Positions 47,901-58,968 of a stretch of DNA of 64,000 bases are shown here, piece after piece. The position numbers and the translations under genes were made by a program. The first letter of the stretch is position 1. Each line of letters opens with the position of its first letter. This DNA comes from Histoplasma ohiense (taxonomy: Eukaryota; Ascomycota; Eurotiomycetes; Onygenales; Ajellomycetaceae), in the NCBI GenBank assembly GCA_017607445.1, contig JAEVHH010000005.1, positions 3,849,001-3,913,000 on the forward strand, in the 5' to 3' direction. The notes beneath the pieces are model-generated. The model saw nothing but the letters and a program-made list of their open reading frames with translations, had not been told where the DNA came from and made no database searches.

Positions 47901-49242
47901 GACGTTGGGCCCCCGCCTGCAGATTACATCACTGCGACGGACCAAATCAACAAAGGTGATGGCAAGCCCGAGCAAGATTACCAGCACACCGGCCAGATCA
48001 CAATCGAGTCAGGCTATGAAGCTGTGCACGTAGTCGTGGGGTGTGCGGTAAATTACTGGGAAGAAAACTGGGTGGCCGACGTCATTGTTGGGAATGAGAC
48101 GTGCCGATTCAAGCAGGGCGCTGGTTTTCTTATCCCGTTGTCTGTCGATAAACAAAGAGGAACCATTCCATGGGGAGTAAAAACATGGAACACTTCTAGC
48201 ATTATTGTGACGGTAGATATCAAGTGTGCAGTCACAGAGGACGCGACCAACAAGTGGAGAGCTGATACACATGCAAAGCTCATGACTGCGTATAAAGCAA
48301 GATTGCAAGAGTACGAGGAGAAGTTGGCGACTTTGCAGCTGCAGCAAGGAATTACTATTGAGGGAAGGTTAGTATCTCGTTTTGGTAACAAGTTATGCTC
48401 ATGCTTACCCTTTCGTTTCCAAAGAAACCCTGTCGCAAACCAAGCCACAATAAAGCAGGAGTTAAAGAAAAACTGTATCTCCATTATCACCGGACAGCAT
48501 TTTGACCGCTTCAACTCTATTTCAATCGGGCCTTGGGCGTATCCTCAAATCAATCTCTACGAGGCTGAAGCCGAAGGGGAATACGTTCGATTTTTCGAGC
48601 AAGCGTTTGAATGGGAGCAGATAAGTGAGTGGAACAAGTGCATTTACCCACGAAGGTCTCCTATGACGTGGACTCACAAATCGACCAGTGTACGTTATGT
48701 ACCCGTACTTTTGGGGACGTAAGCCCTATTGGGCGCAGCGACTGGCATTCGAGGACCCAGATCCGCAATTCGATGAGTTCCTTAAAGCAGGCTTCGCCCG
48801 AGTTCAAGTCCCAGCGAGACCTGGATTCGAGGCTGCTATTGACCAGTATGTGTTCAACGCCAATCTTCCGTTGTACTGTTGAAGCAGTTATTTAATGAGT
48901 TTGCTACCCTATACTGATGAAAATATATCGGGATAGTTTCCTGCAGTTCGGCGAGCTTTGGAACGGCGGGCCACTTCCGACCATATCCAGCGAGCTTTTC
49001 CTTCCGATCGCTGATGAGATTGCGGAGAGAGCGCAGAAGCCAGGCGAAGAGATCCCACAAGGAAAGCCTTGGAAGCTGCGCATTCCTACGCAACTTGTTA
49101 AGCTAAGACAGGACGACAAATTACCCAAGTGGATAAAGAAGGATGGAGAATGGGTGCCAGATGAGTAAGTTTTTTTATAATCGGCACGAAAGTTGAGGTT
49201 AGAGGTGAGAACATCCAATTGCCGTTTCGGGATCTTTTTTTT

Positions 49243-49274
<32 letters not shown>

Positions 49275-49468
49275 TTCCAGGTGAATTGGTAATATCCCGC
49301 TGTATGTCTTTTCATGGTTTTCTTGACAGGATGGTTCTCCCAGAAATACAGAAGTTCATGCAAAACCCCATTTTGATGACACAAATGGACGGTTTCAAAA
49401 AACATATTATCCCAATCAGAATGTATGTCAATGCAATGCCGCTGAGGCCAATATCCCATAAAATTTGA
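44993..49468 (+). CDS. Large CBM5/12-containing protein with bacterial-type blocks
   Basis: Twelve exons are inferred with matching phases: 44,993-45,029; 45,116-45,486; 45,601-46,588; 46,645-47,249; 47,326-47,403; 47,466-47,554; 47,634-47,675; 47,732-48,367; 48,425-48,624; 48,689-48,845; 48,937-49,164; 49,330-49,468, giving about 1,189 aa. There is no signal peptide. Residues about 193-240 form a chitin-binding CBM5/12 module (Trp...Ala-Tyr-x-x-Gly-Asp-x-Val-x-Tyr-x-Gly...Trp). Around residue 556 begins a block with Tyr-Glu-Gly-Ala-Asp-Ile-Ala-His-Ile-Glu-Asn-Val, a Glu/Thr-rich coiled-coil-like segment and a Thr run. Later blocks (Phe-Met-Val-Pro-Glu-Pro-Ala-Ala; Tyr-Pro-Tyr-Phe-Trp-Gly-Arg-Lys near 1,016) match, from memory, long bacterial proteins of unknown role. 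An alternative end is the TAA at 49,166 if the last intron is not spliced. Divergent partner: the toxin-like gene. Confidence 0.7.
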
Positions 49469-51072
49469 TTTCACACAAGCTGAGTAAGTTGGTTCAAGAC
49501 ATGCCTGCAGTCGATATCAAACAGGGCTGGAGAACAGGAGTCGAATTTCCGGCTAGATTAGTTGGTATTGTAATGTGATTTTGAAATCCTCCTTGCATCA
49601 TACCAAAAATTTGGCACCGTAGCCAAACCTAAATTCCCTCCTTGGCCCCAGTGATCATGCTGGAGGCGCTGCGTAGGCCGAGGGAGATGAGCATGATTTC
49701 CAAGGCTGTGGATGTGGGCAAAAATCGGACAGGCTTGTTCAACCCCTCCCAAGCTTCTTGAGTTACACCAGTTCCTCGCCTTCATCCAGGTTTGAACTAA
49801 GGCCCTCCTCCAGGCAGTCAAACGAATTTTGAGCCCCATCATCAGAAGAAACCAGAAAGGTATAGTACCTTTGAGGTGTCCCCCGCACCCACAGGCCTGG
49901 GAATTGAAACGGGTAGTTTTACAGCAGAGCAATATGCTTCCTGCTCCTCTTGACTCTTCAACAGGCTCGGGAATTTCCTGGGCAGATATAGTAACTCACC
50001 GGAAAAGCCTAGGAGATGAGTGAGCGTGGAAGCTTTCGGAACTTTTCCCAGGTCCAAGCCATGGAGGACATACTATGTAAGCGATATTAGTATTATTGAT
50101 AGCTTGGGCCAGGCTGACCCAGTTGATTCTTATTATTGTTCCGTCATCCCTGCTGGTGGACATATTCCTGCCTTCGAGATGCTCTTGGCCTCTTAGTAGG
50201 CTATATCCGTGACTCTCTTGGCCGCCCAATCACCAGCCCAGCAGCGCCAACTGCCGGCAGGCTACACGCATGCTAGCTTATCAGGGCTCAACGGCGCCGG
50301 GCGAGGGGGATCTTTGAAAAACGGCCATGAACAAACAGTATTGGCAGAATTGAGTGGAACACCCTGGAGGGGCCACCTTTCAACCGCGGAAATGAGGGGC
50401 GTGCCTGAAAGCTACCAGTATCGCAAAAATTTCTTGTTTGCGCCAGAGCAGAATGAGCAGAGCTATGAACGCCGCGGCTTGACAGCAACCGGATTTTAAT
50501 GTGAATACGAGAATAGAGTTCAGATAAGCGGATGGCCACAAACATTCTTGCTCGCATTCTTGTGCGGAGAAGAGGGCCAATGTCGACTCGTCAGCCGCCA
50601 CCAGATCATGAGAACCGATTAGTTGCCACGTCCAGCGCCGTTGTGTGCATTGTGAGCAAGTGCGCATCTCCAATTCTGTTCGAGAGGCCCAAACAGACTT
50701 CCTCAAACCACCGTTGGAATCCTGAAGCCTCCTCGTTGGTCAGGCGCCGCCAATAAAGTTCGCTGAGTTCCTGGCCCGCCCTACAGATGCTAAATTCTCA
50801 CTAGTCAGATTCTAGGCAGTGGTCTGAATCACATAGAGCAACAAATCTCAACATGCCATGGACTCGGCAGGAATCTAGCCCCCTTTCCTGATGGACGGGC
50901 AGGGGACTGTCAATGGTGGTCAATCCTTGGAGGCAGACCCCGGATTTCCAACGAGGGACACCCAGGCCCGCTTGGGACATTTAATATTAATATATATCCC
51001 TCCTCGGTCTCTCGTAATCCCTCATCCACAAGTATTTGCACATATGCATATATTTCAAGCCCTCGCGGCAGA
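49469..51072. other. Intergenic with possible gene relics
   Basis: About 1.6 kb of ordinary composition. Short stretches look coding but are broken by stops: plus strand about 49,870-50,190, and minus strand about 50,760-50,600. No family is recognised and no complete gene can be built. The AT-rich, CT-rich sequence from 50,980 is probably the promoter of the next gene. Confidence 0.35.
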
Positions 51073-52724
51073 ATGACCAGATATTTTTCATTCCTTGCCA
51101 GACGTGATCCAGAAATGGGAAGAAGTCGACTTATTGATAATGGATCGCCCTCGGTACCGTGGTATTATGCGGTCTTCACCAATGCCTGGTTTCAGGTGTT
51201 GTTGATTAGCTTTATCTGCTTCTGCTGCCCTGGTGTACGTGGTTTTCCATGGTTGTGAGCTTAATGATTCTAAACATGATTGCCGAAGAAGATCCACTGA
51301 CTTGATGTTTGAACCCCAGATGTTTAATGCTCTGGGTGGCTTGGGGGGCTCGGGCCAGGTGGACCCTACGGTTGCTGCAAACGCAAACGTAGCTTTGCTC
51401 GCGGCAAATGCTGCCACTGCGCTGTTTGTTGTCGGGCCTATATTCTCGATCATCGGTCCACGCGCCTGCTGGCTGGTTGGCGGATGGACCTATGCGCTTT
51501 ACAGCGGAAGTTTGCTGGCCTTTAACAGTGAGTTGGTTCTCATAAACGCCGCTCAAATTCTTTTTTCCAATTTTATCTAGATGATATCTTGGTCCATCCA
51601 GCATTGCCGCCGGCTAACCATTTTTCAAAGTCATTGCAAATGGCCCCTTCGTCATCGTCGCCGGTGGCATTCTCGGTGTCGGCGCCAGCTTCCTCTGGGT
51701 TGCTCAGGGCGCTATAATGACAACTTATGTCCCCGAAGCCCAAAAGGGCCGTGCCATTGCCGTATTCTGGATTGTCTTTAATATGGGTGGCACGATCGGC
51801 TCCCTTGCCAGTTTTGGGCTCAATTTCCACAACGGACAAGGCACTGTATCCAACAGCACATATATCGCCACTATGGCCGTTATGGGGTTTGGATGGCTGA
51901 TCGGCGTCTTTATCTGCCCCCCATCCCGTGTGCAGCTCTCCCAACTCCGCGAAGCCGAATATATGGTTAGAGATCGCTCACTCCGGGCTTTGGGGAAACT
52001 GATCTTCAGCACCATCTTCCGCCTCCAAGTCGTGTGCAGCCTCCCCTTGTTTTTCTGTGCGAATCTCTTCTACTCCTATCAACAGAACGATGTCAACGGC
52101 AAGACATTTAACATCCGCACCCGTTCTCTAAATTCTGCCCTGTACTGGATGGCACAGATGTGTGGCGGTCTGCTGATGGGTGCTCTGATGGATCTGAGAT
52201 TCCTCAACCGACGACAACGCGCCTGGCTCGGCTGGGCCGTTCTTCTGGTTACTGGTTTGGGTACCTGGGGTGGCGGTTATGTGTTCCAGAAATGGGAAGA
52301 CAAACGAATAGCAGCCGGTTTTGTGCAGGATCTCGACTTCACCTCAGCCGACATTGCCACGGGTCCAATCTTTCTCTATATCTTCTACGGTCTGTACGAT
52401 GCACTCTGGCAGGGATATTGTTACTGGCTTATTGGCAGTATGTCCAACTCTGCTGCTGTGACAGCTATCTTGGTCGGGGCATACAAGTCCTTCCAGGCCA
52501 CTGGTGGCGCGATGGCATGGAGAGTAAACGCACTAAAAACTCCTTCCATGTCACAGCTGGCGATGAATTGGGGGTTGTGCATTGGGGCTCTAATCATTGC
52601 TATTCCCGCCGTGCTCTCGGTAACTTTGACAAATGTTGTGCAACCGGAGCCTGTAGAGCAGCGGCATAAGGGGAATGTCAGAGTTGAGGAGTGGGATATT
52701 GACACGAAGAGGACCTCTTCATAG
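51073..52724 (+). CDS. UNC93-like MFS membrane protein
   Basis: Three exons (51,073-51,234; 51,320-51,527; 51,631-52,724) give about 487 aa. It starts with a hydrophilic 30-aa tail, then about 11 membrane spans. Motifs typical of the fungal UNC93/DUF895 group are visible: Phe-Asn-Ala-Leu-Gly-Gly-Leu-Gly-Gly at the first loop, Trp-Val-Ala-Gln-Gly-Ala-Ile-Met-Thr-Thr-Tyr and Phe-Trp-Ile-Val-Phe-Asn-Met-Gly-Gly. The family resembles major facilitators; UNC93 proteins in animals regulate channels or receptors, while the fungal substrates are unknown. The second junction uses acceptor TTCAAAG and is the least certain splice. Confidence 0.85.
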
Positions 52725-53266
52725 GGAATTTTACGGATTTTTTATTGTAGGTAAATATTTGATTGGATTTTCAATATACACTCGAGTTGTCACTGTATCT
52801 TCTTGTCCACTTATCTTTCCTTTCTGCGTTGGGCTTATGCTCGAATGGTGGTGAGTATGCAGGCGTCCTTCCCCCTTATCCCGCACACCTCCCCCTCTCC
52901 TTCCGCCTTATATATTACTGTACATAACACCTTTTTATTTACTTTCTTATTCTCCGCTTATTTTTTCTATAGCCAGCGCCGAACACTTGCTCTTTATTGT
53001 TTAGAGAACATCGGCTGCAATATAATGAATATTCCTTTCTTTAGGGGATGGATAGTCGCTCTGGTCGAGCAATCCTGTTTCTTTCTCAATATTTCAGTTA
53101 CTTTTATCATTCTCTTAATTATTCCCTAGAAGCGAGTGAAGCCATTCTTTGAGCGACGCAGGTGGGTTCAATTGTTCTCTACTACCGAATCTTGCCCACG
53201 GATCCCTGACACACAGTACAGAATAGACAAGCAGTTGAAAAGAAAAGGGGGCCGCTTTTCGCCCAC
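52725..53266. other. Intergenic between the UNC93-like and F-box-like genes
   Basis: Both neighbours are on the plus strand. AT-rich sequence after 52,740 fits a 3' UTR of the UNC93-like gene. A 108-codon hydrophobic ORF at 52,803-53,129 has no conserved motif and is probably chance. Confidence 0.4.
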
Positions 53267-54693
53267 ATGGGTTGGAACGGGCTACCCATCGAGCTTGTCC
53301 ATCTAATTATTTCGCATAACAATATCCAACCTCATGACCTAGCCAACCTTGCACGAGTAAACAGGCATCTGGCCGGAATCGTGCCTCAATATCTATACCG
53401 TGACGTTCAGTTCTTGTCTGCCCACCTGTCCGGGGAATCGAAACATGCATGTCTCAAGCGCCTGGCGCAATTTAACAGAACCATCACGAGAAACCCACGT
53501 CTAGCCAGACTGACACGGAGCATTGCGATTAAGACCTGCGTCGAAGATGAGGGCGCCGTGGATTGTATTTGGGAGGTTCTCGCTAAGCTTTACAGCCTGG
53601 AGAAGTTAGTCCTGTCAACAGCCACCGAAGATAGACTCCATCTGGTCCTTCAGAAAAACGTCCTCGCTAGGCTGCGCTGCGCGGATATAAACGGCGACTT
53701 TGTCAGTCTTGCTGTCGCTGCCTGCTACATGCAGCTCCCGGCCATGGAGTCGCTAAAGGTTGAAAGCGGTGGTTTACCCCTGATGGGTCGCCGCTGTTCT
53801 CCAGCAGCGAGACTCCCCCCTAACATGGAGCGCCCGACATCTCTCAAAAGGCTGGCAATCCGCGTTCCCTCTGAGTGCAGCTCCCTACTCCCTAGACTTC
53901 TCTCGTGTTGCCCGAACTTGGCAACTTTGGCCCTTAGTATACAGTGCCGCAGCAATACCCGTTTAGAGCAAATGCTGTTATCGAATGCTCTTAACCTCTG
54001 CCAAGAGACAATTACTACACTCGAACTCGATTGCGAATACGGCGAATGTAGGGGATATTTTGAATGTTGTCCCATTGTTTTCCGCCCTCTAAAGTGTTTA
54101 CGGACTCTGAAGATAGATGTGTTGTTTCTTTTCACTGACGAGGAGAGAGGCGACCCAACTTTGCGGAACGACATTCATCAATGGCTGCCTACATCGTTAG
54201 AATATTTGGAGGTCAGGATTAGCCATTTTACATCTATCTCCCCGTCTTATCTTTCCTGCTTGTATTTCACTCACTGGCCCTTTTCCTACCCCGTACGGCC
54301 TCGTGGAGCAGCCAAATGATATATTTCCCTCCTTTAATTCTAGACACTAATATTTACATCCGTGCTCTTTGTCATACGCTGCGTATATAGCTTCTCTTCC
54401 AGCATACCTGTCGAGCCTTTGAAACTACGGCTAGATCTGCCGCTGATGGCTCTTCGCCCGTCACCCCTCCTACTACTTACAAGCCCGAATATCTCAACTG
54501 GCTTCTACAAATTGGAATGAACAAAGAAGCCCGCCCGCCCAGTCTGGTGCACGTTTGTGTGCGAGAGGGCAATAATGGCTTCCCCAGTCCATACAAGGTT
54601 TCCAAGTTGCCAGGTCAGATCGAGGCTCCATTTCGCGAGGCTGGGATAGGGATTCAGTTACTTCTACTCCCGTGTAGATCTCGGCCATTCTAG
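53267..54693 (+). CDS. F-box-like protein
   Basis: Exon 1 is 53,267-54,292 and exon 2, inferred from a long open frame in phase 0 after acceptor CTTCCAG, is 54,403-54,693, giving about 438 aa. The N-terminus has the F-box pattern: Leu-Pro-x-Glu-Leu-Val-x-x-Ile-Ile followed by Asp-Leu-Ala-Asn-Leu-Ala-Arg-Val-Asn-Arg. Beyond it come leucine-rich segments (about residues 190-330) with Leu-x-x-Leu-Ala-Leu spacing, as in fungal F-box/LRR proteins. F-box proteins recruit substrates to SCF ubiquitin ligases through Skp1. The target is unknown. If the intron is not used the protein ends at 54,319 with 350 aa. Confidence 0.7.
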
Positions 54694-56637
54694 ATAGATC
54701 TGTGTATTTGCTTTTACTAGCATTCATCCCCTTGTAGAATAATTAGTTGTAATGCAGAAGAAGAAGAAGAATTGATAAAAATTAGGAGTAGATGGATGGT
54801 TCTCTGTAGATGTTTTCTTCGAGAGTTTGTACTCTTGCCTAGTGACTCTACCGCTCGATCACATTTCAAACTACGCTTGGAGCTTGTTTGTTGAAGTAGC
54901 TGGTTTCAATAAATGAATAGGGCATTACATTTACCTAGGGATATCGAGATTTCTGGTAAATATATATATATATATATATATAAAATAAAATGGTAGGTAC
55001 GTCGTGCCCGCCTTATATTGTTTGCGATTTTCACTTATTGCATGCAATGCATCTAAAGAATCGCGAGCGTGGGCTCACGGAGAGTTGTCCTCGATTGATA
55101 AAAAATACGGAGTATGTATGTATGTATGTATGTATGCATATATACTCCGTAGATTAGTGCTGTAGGGATCGGGGGATTGGTTGTTGAATGACGGGAAGAA
55201 ACAGGGAGGAAAACGCTTTTAGAACTCATTCTCGAGAGGAATCCCATGAAAACCACCGTTGAAGCAGACTACTTCATCTTTCCCCGCTCTGATTCTCATC
55301 CGCCACCCTCGCCCATCCCAGCTCGCGTGGTTGACAGTCAGCTAATCCTCTAGATCCTCCTCGCCAGCCCCGCATACCCATTGGCCCGGCAGACCAAGGT
55401 GCATCCTGTGCGAGACTAATGCGGAGTGCTGGAACGTACTAGACGTGCTAGCTAGTGTGGTAGTTTGATGCGAATCTCACTCTTTGAGTTCTGCGGTCAT
55501 CTGTCAATCGGAGAATATTCTGGGACCAAGGGCACTAATGTCGACTTCTCCACGTCAGTGATATGCAAGAGAAACTTGACCTACATCGATCTCTTGTGAA
55601 GGTTTTCGGGCCGCGATCAGATCGTATAAATTTCCCATTCGCTCTTCGTGTGGAGTCTGCAACCGGACCGAGATAGGGATTGGTGGAAAATTTAGCGAGA
55701 GGATTATTCGAACATGAGGCGTCCTCCCATTTCCAAATCCAGTGGTCTGCCTCGCGGCCGCCGCTCTCTGGCTGTTGAGATATGATCGTTACTCTCGTAC
55801 AGGCGTTGTGAGAAGCGGCGTGCATATCTGAACGTCTACTTGAGTGGGCATATTTGGAGCTTCATGGTCGTTGTCCTATCTTCCGTCACAAATAACCGGG
55901 GGAACAAAACGGGGCTTGAACTGACATTCTTCGTCGATGATGAAATACATGCATCCAGCGACCGAAACGAAGAAATCGCTTGAGACATCCGACGATTGGA
56001 AACTCCCAGCTCTCGTCAACCTAAGTCAAGACATTTCAACACTCGTTCGTGTTATTCTACCAGCTTGACGTATATGATGCTCCAATTCTTGCACACTAGA
56101 GTGACAGGCTGATATCACCCCATGCTGCAGAGGAGAAGGCAGATTCCAATACCATTGAGCTTGCCTTGGGAGCACCATCCTGTTCTCAAGATGCGACGTG
56201 GAGTTGAAAAGAGAGCATTTCTGGTTTCTTTGTTCGACATGTCGACCTCAAATTCCCAGACAGTTCTTTTATCGGCGGCACTCATTTGGCTTGCCATTGT
56301 TTCAAGGGATGGGGAGCCCTTTGAAACACGACAATGATATGATGCCCCTACAAAATAGACATTCTTTATTCCAATTTATATTTTAACTATATTTGGATGA
56401 TTCCCCAAGGACTATGTTTTCTTGTAGTAGTAGCAGTTGTTGTTGTTTTGGGATTCGCATGCTAGTCCAGAACTGCCCTTGTTTCTACTCCAGTTGGCCT
56501 CTGGTTTTGGAGAGGTATTTCCGTTTACGGTTCCCTGGTGTGCTAACTGAGGATGTATATAAAATAAATCCTCCGGTCATCTTCTCCATTATCATCATGG
56601 ATTTTTACTATATGACACTGACACCGCGGAACCCGCC
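54694..56637. other. Intergenic, repeats and a TACGGAGTAT hairpin
   Basis: Contains (TA)n at 54,960-54,982. A perfect 10-bp inverted repeat TACGGAGTAT/ATACTCCGTA (55,106-55,151) encloses a (GTAT)n run. The stretch 55,540-56,330 has weak coding character on the plus strand interrupted by many stops. No gene is supported. Confidence 0.45.
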
Positions 56638-57574
56638 ATGAGACAGCCCAGTACGCCAGCGATAGCCTCAAGCAGCCAGGCCTCGCAGGAGATTCCACGC
56701 AACCCTTGCCGTGAGGAAGAAAGGCTGAGTGTGAATAGAAATCCAGAGACGTCGGGTTATTCTCGGGACGAGACTGTCGCTGTCATAACGGAGTACTATG
56801 ACTTCCTGGTGGACAGAGGCCTCCTCCCCGCTTCGGCTATCCTGCGCCCGCCCGCGGACGGGTGGCCTGAACTGCCCGAAGATTCCCTCTCAAGTCTGGG
56901 CAGAACTCCGGCTGTGAACGACCTTATCCGCCATTTGCCATTTGTGAAATATAGAAATATTGGGGGTTTCGAAATTTACTGGTTGACAACTGCCGTTGAT
57001 TATAGGAGAGGCGCTGGCGTTAACGGAGAGGATATCCACAATCTTCAGGAGAGTTTTGGTATAAATCTCGCGCCTTCTGTCATGGTATATGCAATGCCGG
57101 CCGCAGAGTACGGGTGTTGGATATGCTTTGATGTGGAAAATAACACCATGATACTACTTGATCTCAACTATGGACTCAGCTCTGTGAGCCTAGGTGAGGT
57201 ACCGAATCATCAAGAGGTATGTCTACCCCGTCCTTGTAATGGATGAATGACCTGAAGAAGGAGCGTTATATATATGCTTTTTCGTAATTAAGTTCTAACT
57301 TTTATCGCTCGAAGGATTGGCCTGAGGAGGAGGGCTGTTGCTTGATGGAGATATATACATTGCGTGATTTCTTCGAGCGGATGAAGGGAATCTTTCGGCG
57401 GAATGAACTTGTATGTTTCTTGACGGTCTGGCCCCATATTCGCAGAGCCAGCGAATATTGTTTGTCCGGTTACCATTGTTGCATTCTGACGAAACGGGAT
57501 GGCAGGAAATCAACTGCGGCGGTATATACGATGATGAAGTCGAATGCATGATCTCTGATGCGTCTAATGCATAA
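56638..57574 (+). CDS. Unrecognised fungal protein
   Basis: Exon 1 (56,638-57,216, 193 codons) and exon 2 (57,315-57,410) join in phase 0. A third exon is uncertain: either 57,506-57,574, or one starting at 57,670 after the poly-T intron and ending with a TAG at about 57,731; both keep the phase. The protein begins with a Ser/Pro-rich tail, then a globular part with Tyr-Tyr-Asp-Phe-Leu, an Arg-Pro-Pro-x-Asp-Gly-Trp-Pro segment, Leu-Ile-Arg-His-Leu-Pro-Phe and a Leu-Leu-Asp-Leu-Asn-Tyr-Gly strand. I recall this pattern from uncharacterised proteins of Eurotiales but cannot name a domain. No signal peptide or membrane span is seen. Confidence 0.6.
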
Positions 57575-57608
57575 TTAATTGTCTTTGAATTGGGCACCAT
57601 AATGCCCC

Positions 57609-57651
<43 letters not shown>

Positions 57652-58594
57652 CATTTCCCCCCTCCTAGATGGACGGCCACATTGAGGACATGAATATTTT
57701 GAAGCTATGCGAATGGGACATCAAGCGATAGTCGAACTCTTGCTTAAATACCAGTAGTCGGGGGCGGCCAACCCTGACCGCCGTGCGGGGGAAACAATAA
57801 CATGCATGCCCTTATTAGATAAATTGCTACAAGGATTCGAAACAAGATGCTGATCAGAACGCCGCTTGGAATGTGTCAAAGCGTGGGCCCTGCAGATTCT
57901 CCCTGACTCCTACAACCTTCTTCAAAACATCAGAAAAATGGAATATACGCGAGAGAGAAATGAAGTTTACCGTTTAAGAGAGAGAGAGAGAGAGAGAGAA
58001 CCAAGTTCAACCAGCCCTGACTGCCGGCTCGCTGGATACAGATTAGATGATCTCTCCATCAAATATCTAGAAATCTGCCTATCTTCTCCCTGTGTCTTTC
58101 CACTGATGAAAATGGCTGTCCTAATAACTCTTATTGGGGGGGGTTTTTTTTTTTTTCTTTTTAATAAACCCTATCTATCTGCGAATCTGCGAGCGAAGGC
58201 CTGCTCACGTTAGATGTTATCTATACAAAGGTTGAAGATTTGAAAATGGTGATTGTTTTTATTCACGGCCTGCTCGTAAGTGTGTATAGTTGATTTGTTA
58301 AATTGAAAAGGTTATTTATAGCCTATCTAGCTATCTAGCTGTAGGGTTAGTTTGTTAGGAGTGATACACAGTTTTAACATGAAGCAAATATATGATTACC
58401 TGAAGCAAGCAGAGCGAGCACTCGCAGGAATGGATAATGAGAAGGAGAGCACGGCGAGCAGTGCACGTTCGTGAAAAATAATTAGAAAATAAAGCGATCA
58501 GTGCTGGGTGTATTGTGTGAAAGGGCGGGGGGAGAAAGAAAAAATCCCATCAATCAAATCATCAGCAATAACATCAATAATTACTAAATATATC

Positions 58595-58627
<33 letters not shown>

Positions 58628-58968
58628 AATACAATATAACATCGCTACCGTACTGTACAAATTCAAGAACACCTTTTCCACTCGGTTTTAGAGAGGGATG
58701 AAAATCCGAAAAGAAAGAGAGAGAAAAAAAAAAAGAGAGAGAAAAAGTAGTCTGTGAGAGAACGGTATTGGAAGGTTGGGCTACGCGTGAATGTAGATAT
58801 GGGTTCGATATGGTTCGATGGAATAAAATTTCAAAGTGAAAATTTAAAGATCAAGGGAAGGGTCGGGTCGGGTGGGTTCGGTTGAGTAGGGTCATAGGTG
58901 TATGGGCGTGACATGTTACTGTTATCCGCTGCAGTTCGTATATTGCATTTTATTGCATTTTTGTTGTT
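57575..58968. other. Intergenic with poly-T and simple repeats
   Basis: A 39-base poly-T run lies at 57,613-57,651, directly before a CCTCCTAG acceptor-like site. (GA)n lies at about 57,979-57,999 and a (TA)n(TG)n run at about 58,595-58,628. Poly-purine tracts lie near 58,710-58,745. The part next to 58,969 is probably the 3' UTR of the MFS gene. Confidence 0.5.

Noticed and set aside
52803..53129. 108-codon hydrophobic ORF between the UNC93-like and F-box-like genes
   Set aside because: AT- and T-rich sequence gives hydrophobic residues by chance; no conserved motif and no splice support.
55535..56337. Possible decayed gene with segments of coding appearance
   Set aside because: Stops occur every 20-40 codons, the frames conflict between strands and no family is recognised.
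56638..57574. SUKH/SMI1-type immunity protein as partner of the nuclease-like gene
   Set aside because: Only a vague resemblance in spacing of Trp-Pro and hydrophobic strands; it is 7 kb from the giant gene with two unrelated genes between.
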